Shown here piece after piece: positions 35,536 through 43,685 of a stretch of DNA of 64,000 nt. The notes beneath the pieces are model-generated. The model was not told the origin of the DNA and did no database searches. It worked only from the letters and a program-made list of their open reading frames with translations. Source of the stretch: Scalindua sp964344685 (GTDB lineage: Bacteria > Planctomycetota > Brocadiia > Brocadiales > Scalinduaceae); assembly GCA_964344685.1 (NCBI GenBank), contig CAYFOK010000013.1, positions 42,019-106,018 of the forward strand, in the 5' to 3' direction. Both the position numbers and the translations under genes were made by a program. How positions within the stretch are numbered: the stretch's first letter is position 1; each line of letters starts with the position of its first letter.

Positions 35536-36408
35536 TTATTTTTCATCATTTTTCAGCTTTTCAATTTTTAGTTTGTACAATTCCTGCTGTGCTTTCGTTT
35601 CAGATATCTGAGTCTTTAAAAGTTCCTTTTTAATAGGGTTTAATTCATTTTCTGCGGCAATTGCCCTTGCCTCTGATTCCTTTAAAGAAGATTCTAGCGT
35701 CTTAATTTTCTCTAAGAGTTTATCATTTTTATCTTGCAATGATTTCTTGGATTCGGCAAATTCTTTTTCTACACTCTCCTTAGCAGTTTGAAGATCGGAC
35801 AACTCTTTATTCAGTGTATTCACCTTATTATTTTCTTCAACCAGTCTTGCTTCAAGCCGTTTGACTTTTTCCAATACTTTTAACTCTTCATCACCGTCAA
35901 CTATTCCCAGCCCTATTGTAGAACCTCCTGATAGATAGCCTGATCCGTGTTTCTCTTCAATTGCTTTAACTTCAGCAGCCTGCATTTCTGATATCTTTTT
36001 ATTAAGATCTTTTATCTGGATACTTGTCTTTTTCCTCTCTCTCTCTTCTTTTTTCAGTCTGGCCTCTAATATTTTAACTTTGTGTAATAGTTTTTGTTCC
36101 TTACCTATATTTACTTTTTCTACGCCAATTGCAGATCCTTGGAAAGAATGTTTTTTTTGTAATGCCGTGGATGATTTACTTTTAACCTTCTTGTCCTTAG
36201 TGATAGTTGGGACATCCTTTTTAGCAGTTTCACCCTTCCGCGATTTTGTATTTATTACAGAAGATTTATCTTTTTTGCCTTTAACCGTATCTGTTTTAGT
36301 GGTGTCTGTCAGTTTTGGCAGTGTTAAAGCACATCCGTTAAATAAAAGTGCTGAGAGGCAAATCAGAGCCAGGATGTATACTCTTAAACGGTAATTGGGT
36401 TTTACCAT
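35536..36408 (-). CDS. Envelope-anchored coiled-coil protein
   Basis: The 290 residues begin with a hydrophobic segment ending in FNGC, an imperfect lipobox. A lysine-rich linker (about 30-90) and long charged heptad-type helices follow to the end. Two segments are internally related (LLHKVKILEARLKKEE and VLEKVKRLEARLVEEN), suggesting a duplicated coiled-coil unit. I do not recognise a family. It is upstream of and probably co-transcribed with the lipoprotein gene, so the pair may form an envelope structure. Confidence 0.55.
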   Translation of the reverse strand: MVKPNYRLRVYILALICLSALLFNGCALTLPKLTDTTKTDTVKGKKDKSSVINTKSRKGETAKKDVPTITKDKKVKSKSSTALQKKHSFQGSAIGVEKVNIGKEQKLLHKVKILEARLKKEERERKKTSIQIKDLNKKISEMQAAEVKAIEEKHGSGYLSGGSTIGLGIVDGDEELKVLEKVKRLEARLVEENNKVNTLNKELSDLQTAKESVEKEFAESKKSLQDKNDKLLEKIKTLESSLKESEARAIAAENELNPIKKELLKTQISETKAQQELYKLKIEKLKNDEK

Positions 36409-36825
36409 AAATATTGAAGTTGTTTTTTTGAAAAATTAAAATGTCTACGAACTATAGTAGAAGTACATCAATATTGAAATGTACTATCTGGCGGATAGTG
36501 TTAATTATAAGACTATAAATAGTTTCTATACATATATTATATATTTTCAATTGTCAATATTTTTCATCACTAAATTGTACAAAAATGGAATAATCTAAGA
36601 GTTTGTCTTAATTACTTGATTTTATAACAGACATAACCTAGAATGATTTTCCACTTTTCGTACTTTTAATTGTTACAGGTGAGATATAAGTACTTGTCGC
36701 TTATTTGGATATACAGTTCCGAAGATGTTAATCCTACTCGGGCCTTTAACTAATATGACTTTTTTTTAATTAGATAAATTATTGATAGGTTTTAAGAGTA
36801 TAAGTAAGGATATTATGGAATTATC
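36409..36825. other. Divergent intergenic region with nested palindrome
   Basis: This 417-base AT-rich gap separates the coiled-coil gene (minus) from the aminotransferase gene (plus). AGTACAT (36462-36468) and ATGTACT (36479-36485) form an inverted repeat around the palindrome TCAATATTGA. It lies about 60 bases before the minus-strand start and could be an operator. I see no clear promoter consensus. Confidence 0.4.
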
Positions 36826-38124
36826 ATGAGAAATAACATTGTCCACGCAGGAGCACACGAACTTCAGTATGAGATACGTGAAATTGTCGCGGTTGGTAAC
36901 AGTTTACAGGATATGGGGCTGGATGTTTGCTGGGAAAATATTGGCGATCCGGTATTAAAGGGTGAAAAGATTCCATTATGGATCAAAGAGGTGATTAAAG
37001 AGGCTGTAGATATTGATTCATCGTTTGCTTACAGTCCGACAAAAGGACTGGTTGAGACAAGGGCATTTCTTGCAGAAATTTGTAATAGACGTAATAAGGT
37101 AAAGATAACAGAAGAAGATGTAATCTTCTTTAATGGAATTGGTGATGCAATATCCAAGGTCTATAACTATTTGAGAAAAGAGGCACGGGTAATTGGTCCT
37201 TCTCCTGCTTATTCTACCCATTCGTCTTCTGAGGCAGCTCATGCAGGTGAAGATCATGTAATGTATAAATTAGATCCGGAAAATGGCTGGCTGCCTGATT
37301 TTAATGATCTACGTAATAAAATAATAAACGATAAATCAATATCGGGTATATTAGTGATAAATCCAAACAATCCGGCAGGCACGGTATATTCTAAGGGTAT
37401 TATGGAAGAGATTGTTAGAATAGCTGAAGAATTTGACCTTTTTATCGTGTGTGATGAGATTTATTTAGAAATTACATATAATGGGGAAGTATCTACACCG
37501 TTGAGTGATATAATTAATGGAGTGTGTGGGATCTCGATGCGAGGAATTTCAAAGGAGCTTCCATGGCCGGGTGCAAGATGTGGCTGGATAGAGGTGTATA
37601 ATAGGGAAAATGATCCAATCTTTAATGAATATATCGAAACAATATTGAATGCTAAAATGCTGGAGGTATGTTCTACAACACTTCCTCAAAAGGTCATACC
37701 CTCTTTACTGTCTGATCCAAGGTATAAGGAATATCATTCCGGAAGGAATAAACAATACGAAGCAAAGTCTAAATTTGCTTATAATGCTCTGAATGGGATC
37801 AATGGGATAATCGTTAATCAAACCAATGGTGCATTTTACATGACAGTTTCTTTTAAAGATGGAGTTTTGAATAATAAACAAAAACTTGATATTGGGGATA
37901 ATAATATACGGGAGTTTATTGAAGATATTGTAGCAGGTGTTTCACTTGATAAGAGATTTGTTTATTATCTTCTGGGGGCCACTGGCATATGTGTGGTGCC
38001 ATTAACCGGCTTTAGCTGTGATATTTACGGATTCAGAGTTACACTGTTAGAGACTGATATAGAGAAATTCGAATGGATTTTTAATACAATTGCAGAAAAT
38101 ATAATTGCTTATTTGAATTCCTGA
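36826..38124 (+). CDS. PLP-dependent class I/II aminotransferase
   Basis: The 432-residue fold-type I enzyme has FAYSPTKGLVETRAFLAEIC (substrate and phosphate region), INPNNPAGTVYS, CDEIYLEI (Asp contacting the PLP ring) and SMRGISKELPWPGARCGW, with the lysine that binds PLP. It resembles alanine/aspartate aminotransferases such as AlaA. GGAATTATC precedes the ATG. It is followed after 511 bases by the di-iron protein gene and may transaminate an amino acid in the same pathway, but no substrate can be read from the sequence. Confidence 0.85.
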   Translation: MRNNIVHAGAHELQYEIREIVAVGNSLQDMGLDVCWENIGDPVLKGEKIPLWIKEVIKEAVDIDSSFAYSPTKGLVETRAFLAEICNRRNKVKITEEDVIFFNGIGDAISKVYNYLRKEARVIGPSPAYSTHSSSEAAHAGEDHVMYKLDPENGWLPDFNDLRNKIINDKSISGILVINPNNPAGTVYSKGIMEEIVRIAEEFDLFIVCDEIYLEITYNGEVSTPLSDIINGVCGISMRGISKELPWPGARCGWIEVYNRENDPIFNEYIETILNAKMLEVCSTTLPQKVIPSLLSDPRYKEYHSGRNKQYEAKSKFAYNALNGINGIIVNQTNGAFYMTVSFKDGVLNNKQKLDIGDNNIREFIEDIVAGVSLDKRFVYYLLGATGICVVPLTGFSCDIYGFRVTLLETDIEKFEWIFNTIAENIIAYLNS

Positions 38125-38635
38125 TTCTACATAAATAAATTCTTTTTAACATTATTTCTCGTATTTACTCCTTTCGAATGGAGCTTAACTCATCCGTGTT
38201 CTATATCAAATCAATTAATTTTCCAGAAAATAAATTAATATTACGGATATTAGAACACTTAATATCGCGAGAACCAATTTTAATAAATTCGAACCTGTCC
38301 TAAACGTCATCATAGTATTAACTCAATGGCATCTTTCTTAATTTGTGTTAGTTCCGCAGGTTGACTATGAATGCTAAAATTTACTCTTAATATAGCGAAA
38401 TTTTTGCGTTATTATTTGCAGGATAATAAGTTTGTTGCGTAAATAATGCGTGACAGATAAAGGAATTAAAGTATCTTAAAATATTTTGTTTTTTGTAATA
38501 TTTGTGTAAGCTCTTATTTCACAGTGTATTACTGTGGTGGCATATTTTTTAGAAGTGAATAATTTTGTAATGGTATAGGCTTTGCTTTCAGATCAGAGTA
38601 ATAAATTTTTTAACTCTTTTTTGGAGGGGTAAGTT
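38125..38635. other. Intergenic region before the di-iron protein gene
   Basis: This gap of 511 AT-rich bases contains the short dyad CACAGTGTATTACTGTG at 38520-38536, about 100 bases before the start, a possible operator. GGAGGGG near 38622 is the strong ribosome binding site of the next gene. No terminator for the aminotransferase gene is apparent. Confidence 0.4.
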
Positions 38636-39346
38636 ATGGCAGTATCAGCAAGTGATTTTGTAGACAAGTTGCAGGAAGATTGTCTAAACCATGAAGCATT
38701 GAACCATTCATATTTAAAAAGATTTGAGAACAAGGAACTAAATAAAGATCATGTCAAGTTGTTTGCAGAACAGTATTACTGCTTTTCACGTCATTTTGCC
38801 AGATATCTGGCTGCTTTGGTTGCTATTACACCGGATGAAGGTGCAAGAGCTCCCTTAATCAAGAATTTGGGTGAAGAATACGGTGCTCGACAGGAAGAGA
38901 ACCAGGACATGGATGCGGAACGTACACATCCTGCAATTTTTAGAATGTTTTTAAGGTCTGTTGGTATTGACACTGCACCTGAAGCACTTCATGCAATTAA
39001 ACCGTTACCGGAAACAAAGCTTTTTGTTGATAAGTATCTAAATATCAGATTCTTGAACTATATTGAAGCTTTTGGAGCATTAGGACCTGGAACTGAATAT
39101 ATTGTTCCAAAGATGTATACATCCGTTCGTGAGGGATGCAGGGGAGCTGGATTGACAGAGGATGATGTGCTATTCTTTTCTGCTCATATAGAGCTGGATG
39201 TAGAGCATGCTGAAGGTATTAAGGAGTCATTGCTGCCTTTCGCTCAAACTGAGGATCATCAGGAGATAATGAGACACGGAGCCATGGACTTTCTTGATGC
39301 AAGATGTGTTTTATGGGATGGATTGGAAAGGGCAAGTAATTTCTAA
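38636..39346 (+). CDS. Haem-oxygenase-like di-iron protein (TenA/PqqC/CADD superfamily)
   Basis: The 236-residue helical protein has a complete candidate ligand set: E81, H98, E154 and then H184, D188, H191 in the pattern H-x3-D-x2-H (AHIELDVEHAE). This is the hallmark of haem-oxygenase-like di-iron oxidases and oxygenases (relatives include UndA and CADD). The N-terminal FAEQYYCFSRHFARYLAAL fits the same fold. Such enzymes use O2 to oxidise or cleave amino-acid-like or fatty substrates, and CADD makes p-aminobenzoate from its own tyrosine. GGAGGGG gives strong initiation. The substrate is unknown. Confidence 0.75.
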   Translation: MAVSASDFVDKLQEDCLNHEALNHSYLKRFENKELNKDHVKLFAEQYYCFSRHFARYLAALVAITPDEGARAPLIKNLGEEYGARQEENQDMDAERTHPAIFRMFLRSVGIDTAPEALHAIKPLPETKLFVDKYLNIRFLNYIEAFGALGPGTEYIVPKMYTSVREGCRGAGLTEDDVLFFSAHIELDVEHAEGIKESLLPFAQTEDHQEIMRHGAMDFLDARCVLWDGLERASNF

Positions 39347-39401
39347 TATACATATAATAAGTAATAAGAAGTTGAATGATTAATTTACAAAGGAGTCTTT
39401 A

Positions 39402-39446
39402 ATGTTCCCCGTTAGTAAGTTCATAGCTTTTTGCAAAGATTTATGA
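39402..39446 (+). CDS. Possible 14-residue leader ORF inside a terminator
   Basis: The ATG at 39402 is preceded by AAAGGAG with six bases of spacing, an excellent ribosome binding site, and reads MFPVSKFIAFCKDL before TGA. Its codons run through the stem of the terminator at 39407-39468, so ribosomes on it would oppose hairpin formation. No protein family is implied. It may be a translated attenuator, or a chance remnant of a gene start. Confidence 0.35.
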   Translation: MFPVSKFIAFCKDL

Positions 39447-39468
39447 GCTTCTAACGGGGTTTTTTTTA
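39407..39468 (+). terminator. Intrinsic terminator after the di-iron protein gene
   Basis: The arms CCCCGTTAG (39407-39415) and CTAACGGGG (39451-39459) pair perfectly, an inner stem extends them (AAGTTCATA with TATGAGCTT), and nine T residues follow. It lies 61 bases after the stop codon and 243 bases before the next gene. The remainder of 39469-39710 is the leader of that gene. Confidence 0.9.
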
Positions 39469-39710
39469 TGCATAAATTATTTAAGACATAAAACGTATAG
39501 CCTTACATTGCTATAAGTTATCTTCATGGCTTAATTAACTTATTCCTTGAAATTAGTTTTAAATCTGCTATATTTCTTCTGTTAAGTGTATAAGTTTCGC
39601 TGAAATCCAGACAAAGCATAATACATAGACGATGTAGTTACTACATAAATTTTAGTAAATAATCATTTGTAATAATACAACAACTTTTTCAATGAACAGG
39701 AGGTCTTTAC

Positions 39711-41291
39711 ATGGGAAGTTTACAAATACCTAATAAATCGGCAGCGACCGGTACAAGAACTAGAACCGGAAGCGATGTTTTGCCTCAAAGTGGAATGTGT
39801 GTTGTTTGCCTTGATGGATGTCCCGGATACTGTGAAATCGGTCTATCGGCAATGAGAGGGCCGGAAACCATATACCCTATACCTTTTGGTAAGAGCACAT
39901 CATCCGGCACAAAGGATTATCCTGTAGACTATTCACATTTTAACATTACTGGAACCGTTGCCAGTCATCACGAGAAAGAGTACGAACAATTTACTAATGT
40001 AAATGTTGAAACACGTCTTGGTAGAGATAAAGGCCTTAAGTTAAAATTTCCATTGATCTGTACTGGATTGGGTTCCACACAGATTGCTAAGAACCACTTC
40101 GCAGATTTAGGGGCTGGTTCCGCTATTTGTGGTACAGGAATTGTAATTGGTGAGAATGTGGTAGGGATGGATGAGACATCAACGTTTAACGACAACCAGA
40201 AAGTTACAGAATGCAAGGAACTTGAAAGAAGGTTCAAATCTTTTAAAGATAACCAGAGAGACGGTTACGGTTTTATCGCTATACAGGCAAACCCGGAAGA
40301 TTGGAGGTTGGGAGTTCTTGAGTACAGTATGAATACGCTGGGTTCAGATGCCGTTGAATTGAAATGGGGGCAGGGTGCTAAGAATATAGGAGGAGAAGTT
40401 AAGATCTATAATCTGGAGAAAGCTATACTTTTGAAAAACAGAGGCTACATTGTAATTCCTGATCCGGAAGATCCAGTTGTGCAGGAAGCCTTTAAAATGG
40501 GTGCTGTTGAGGGGTTTGAGAGGCATACCAGGGTAAAGGCAATCTCAGAATATCTACCTAAAGCGATTGATGATTTTGGTAAACAGGTAGAACACCTGAG
40601 GAATGCCGGCGCTAAATATGTATTCCTTAAAACAGGTGCATATAGACCGTCTGATCTGGCAAGGGCAATAAAGTTCTGTTCGATTTATAAGCTTGATGTT
40701 TTAACGATTGACGGTGCTGGTGGTGGTACCGGTATGAGCCCATGGAGAATGATGAACGAGTGGGGTGTGCCGACCGTTTATATTGCCGGTATGACATATG
40801 AATATTGTAAGAGACTTGCAGACAGGGGAGATTATGTACCGGACATAATTCTTGCCGGTGGACTTACAGCCGAAGATCATATTTATAAATCATTTGCTCT
40901 GGCAGCTCCGTTTGTAAAGGCTGTCGGCATGTCACGTTCAACAATCTGTGCTACCATGGTTGGGAATACCAATGGAAAAGCAATTGAGGCTGGCAATATT
41001 CCTAAACCTGCTTCTGAGCATGGTGATACTCTTGATAAGATTTTCTATTACTCATCAAAGGTCAAAGAGGAATTTGGTGATGTAACTCCGGGTGTATTAG
41101 GTATGTATTCCTATTATGAAAAAATGGCTATGGGTCTAAGACAGTTGATGGCGGGATCCAGAAGATTTAACCTTAATGAGATTACAAGAGATGACATTTT
41201 CGCGTTAACAAGAGAAGCTGCTGACGTCTCAGGTATTAATTATATTATGGATTGGGAAAAAGAGACATCAGAAAGAATCCTGGACGCATAG
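39711..41291 (+). CDS. FMN-binding glutamate synthase-like oxidoreductase
   Basis: The 526-residue protein matches the FMN/GOGAT-type TIM barrel domain: LKWGQGAKNIGGEV, LTIDGAGGGTGMSPWRMMNE and PDIILAGGLTAEDHIYKSFA. The N-terminus holds CVVCLDGCPGYC, a four-cysteine motif likely to bind an Fe-S cluster. There is no amidotransferase domain, so it resembles archaeal-type single-domain glutamate synthases and related flavoproteins of unclear substrate. GGAGG precedes the ATG. The neighbours (aminotransferase, di-iron protein) suggest amino-nitrogen or amino-acid redox chemistry. Confidence 0.8.
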   Translation: MGSLQIPNKSAATGTRTRTGSDVLPQSGMCVVCLDGCPGYCEIGLSAMRGPETIYPIPFGKSTSSGTKDYPVDYSHFNITGTVASHHEKEYEQFTNVNVETRLGRDKGLKLKFPLICTGLGSTQIAKNHFADLGAGSAICGTGIVIGENVVGMDETSTFNDNQKVTECKELERRFKSFKDNQRDGYGFIAIQANPEDWRLGVLEYSMNTLGSDAVELKWGQGAKNIGGEVKIYNLEKAILLKNRGYIVIPDPEDPVVQEAFKMGAVEGFERHTRVKAISEYLPKAIDDFGKQVEHLRNAGAKYVFLKTGAYRPSDLARAIKFCSIYKLDVLTIDGAGGGTGMSPWRMMNEWGVPTVYIAGMTYEYCKRLADRGDYVPDIILAGGLTAEDHIYKSFALAAPFVKAVGMSRSTICATMVGNTNGKAIEAGNIPKPASEHGDTLDKIFYYSSKVKEEFGDVTPGVLGMYSYYEKMAMGLRQLMAGSRRFNLNEITRDDIFALTREAADVSGINYIMDWEKETSERILDA

Positions 41292-41335
41292 TAAACCTGT
41301 TTTAATGATATGTAATATAAATTTGTAGTAATCAT

Positions 41336-41380
41336 AAGGCTGTATAAGGTATGTAGAAAACCTTATACAGCCTTTTTTTT
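41336..41380 (+). terminator. Intrinsic terminator after the glutamate synthase-like gene
   Basis: The arms AAGGCTGTATAAGG (41336-41349) and CCTTATACAGCCTT (41361-41374) pair perfectly over 14 bases and run into a T tract. The next gene's ATG is only three bases past the T tract, so that gene must be expressed by read-through or from a start within this element. Confidence 0.92.
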
Positions 41381-41383
41381 AGA

Positions 41384-42796
41384 ATGAAAAAATCATTATT
41401 AGCACACGTATTTGTCATTTCATTTACCTTACTTGTGTTTTCAGCAGTAAGTGTTGCAGAGAAACAAGCTGGGACTGGGGCATTGGTATCTCCAACCGGC
41501 AATGAAGTCAGTGGTAATCAATGGCTTTTCATAATCGGAATTGACTCTTATAATAACAATATGCCACGACTTAATACCTCAGTGAAGGACGGGAAAGCAA
41601 TAAGGGAGATCCTGATGAAACGATATTATTTTGACGAATACCATGTGATAGAACTTTATAACGATGAGGCTACCAGGAGAAACATACTTGGTAAACTGAG
41701 ATATCTGACCAGAAGGGTTGGCCCGGAGGACTCCGTCATACTATTCTATTCCGGTCATGGTGGGCTGGATTCTGGCAATCGTGAGGGTGGCTGGATTCCT
41801 GTAGACGGTAGTCCGGAAGATATGTCTACGTGGATTTCTAATAAAGATATTTATGACTATTTAAAAATTGATTCGATTCAGGCAAAACACGTGCTGATTA
41901 TAGTTGATTCTATTTTTTCCGGTGATTCATTCAGGAGTTACAAGGGGAAGATGGCAAGGGTGACAGACGAGGTTATTAAGCAGGCTTATCAAAAGAGGTC
42001 ACGTCAGGTTATAACATCTGGAGACATTAAGCCATTGGTAAAAGATGTGAATGACAGCAGTATTTTTACGCATTTCCTGATAAAGGGCCTGGAGGAGAAT
42101 AAGAAGCCATTTCTAATTCCATCTGATTTATTCAAAGGTATAAAAGCCGGGGTTGAAAAAAACAACAGCCAGAAACCCAGGCTGGGAACATTAAGGAATA
42201 AAGGGGGACAGAAGGAGGGTGAACTGGTCTTTTTTATAAACAGTGATGAGTTAGAACACCTTAAAGAAGTTAAATTGCGAGACAGGGCTACCAGGAAGAA
42301 GCTGCGATCATCATTTATGGATTTGTCTGTGGCACAGATACAATCTATGCCAAATATTGAAATACGCGAGGAGCAGGAGTGGGGATTCTACGGGCACAGT
42401 ACAATACGGCATAAGTATGAAGCAAAAACTATCGTTTATGACGAGGTGGTAATTGACCATACGACAGGACTAATGTGGCATCAGAATGGATCAGAAAGAT
42501 TCAAGGACAAAGAGAAAATAGCAGGGTGGATAAACAATCTGAATCAGAAAGGATACGCAGGGTATAATGACTGGCGTTTGCCAACGGCAGAGGAGGCGGT
42601 ATCACTTCTTGAGCGTAAGCAGCAGTTTGGTGATATGTATGTAGACCCCATCTTTGACAAGAAACAGCCATGGATATGGACAGGGGATAGTTATGGTGAT
42701 GCTGCTGCATGGGCAATCAGCGCATGTTACGGTAGTGTGTTCTGGAGTAAATTTAATAAATACTACTGTATACGCCCGGTGCGTACAATGAAATAA
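41384..42796 (+). CDS. Exported caspase-fold protein with DUF1566-type C-terminus; catalytic cysteine missing
   Basis: Residues 1-25 form a signal peptide. Residues about 45-280 form a peptidase C14 (caspase/metacaspase) domain: WLFIIGIDSY, LFYSGHGG with the catalytic-type H125, and IIVDSIFSGDSF, where the cysteine expected in D-x-C-F-S-G is Ile177. The C-terminal 120 residues match the DUF1566/Lcl domain (IDHTTGLMWHQNG, YNDWRLPTAEEA, YCIRPVR). It is therefore probably a secreted pseudo-enzyme used for binding. No Shine-Dalgarno sequence precedes the ATG, which abuts a terminator. Confidence 0.75.
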   Translation: MKKSLLAHVFVISFTLLVFSAVSVAEKQAGTGALVSPTGNEVSGNQWLFIIGIDSYNNNMPRLNTSVKDGKAIREILMKRYYFDEYHVIELYNDEATRRNILGKLRYLTRRVGPEDSVILFYSGHGGLDSGNREGGWIPVDGSPEDMSTWISNKDIYDYLKIDSIQAKHVLIIVDSIFSGDSFRSYKGKMARVTDEVIKQAYQKRSRQVITSGDIKPLVKDVNDSSIFTHFLIKGLEENKKPFLIPSDLFKGIKAGVEKNNSQKPRLGTLRNKGGQKEGELVFFINSDELEHLKEVKLRDRATRKKLRSSFMDLSVAQIQSMPNIEIREEQEWGFYGHSTIRHKYEAKTIVYDEVVIDHTTGLMWHQNGSERFKDKEKIAGWINNLNQKGYAGYNDWRLPTAEEAVSLLERKQQFGDMYVDPIFDKKQPWIWTGDSYGDAAAWAISACYGSVFWSKFNKYYCIRPVRTMK

Positions 42797-42874
42797 TCTC
42801 TCATTGATTGTGTGGTGTAACGATTGATGCATGTCTGCCTGACCGGCTTTTTTGCGGAGAACTCCGAGCCTTTT

Positions 42875-43525
42875 CTAGATAGCAGATTCAATTCTTTCAA
42901 ATACAATTTCAGACGCTTTTCGTAATTCAGAAAGACTTTCCGGTGTCTTGCTGATTGTCTCTCCTACCTTGAATGGTTTACCAAATACCATCTTTATCCA
43001 GTGTTTTCCGGTCAGCAGGTCGATCAGCTTTCCACCCAGAACATTTACAGCACCGTCCAGGTTAGACTCAATTTTAAGCGGTACAATCAATTTGTCACTT
43101 TTAGCGGCTATATAAGAAATTCCCCTGTGCGGCCTGCTCCTGGTACCCCTGTTTATAGCACCTTCCGGGAATATTACCACTCTCTCATTACGAGCTAGTA
43201 AGTTAATTAATGGCCTTCCGGATAGTTCAAGATCTGGTCCCATTCTGGCACGCACAGCTCCAACAAAACGATAAAAAAATAATATCTTATAAAAAAAATC
43301 ACTTGCCATGTAATAAAGTGGAAAATATTTCAAGCGAAATGGCATGGCTAGTGAAACAGATATGGGGTCAAAATATGATACATGATTCACTGCCAGAATA
43401 AATGAACCGCCCGCTTTTCTAAGATTTTCAGTTCCACTTACTTTAAAATTAAAAAAAATTTTAAATAAAAACATGAAAGGCCAATACACTGATATTTGCA
43501 AAAGTTTTATAATGTTTCTGTGCAT
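42875..43525 (-). CDS. plsC: 1-acyl-sn-glycerol-3-phosphate acyltransferase family protein
   Basis: The protein has the family's acceptor and catalytic motif NHVSYFDP (the NHxxxxD His-Asp pair) and the glycerol-phosphate binding motif FPEGAINRGTRS. A hydrophobic N-terminal segment (VYWPFMFLFKIFF) would anchor it in the membrane. It makes phosphatidic acid from lysophosphatidic acid or acylates a related lipid. ATG 43525 is preferred to a TTG at 43534; neither has a good ribosome binding site. It is convergent with the caspase-like gene. Confidence 0.85.
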   Translation of the reverse strand: MHRNIIKLLQISVYWPFMFLFKIFFNFKVSGTENLRKAGGSFILAVNHVSYFDPISVSLAMPFRLKYFPLYYMASDFFYKILFFYRFVGAVRARMGPDLELSGRPLINLLARNERVVIFPEGAINRGTRSRPHRGISYIAAKSDKLIVPLKIESNLDGAVNVLGGKLIDLLTGKHWIKMVFGKPFKVGETISKTPESLSELRKASEIVFERIESAI

Positions 43526-43685
43526 TTTATTCAATATTTAAAGTATAGTGTATCAATACAGAGAATATTTTGGAGTGCAGCATTAAAAACAATCACTCAG
43601 AATCAGGTAAATCTGAAATTTGTTATACTAAGTTTGCCGTGTGGTTCACAGAAGCATTCCCTGGTAAAATTGAAGTTACCGTGAG

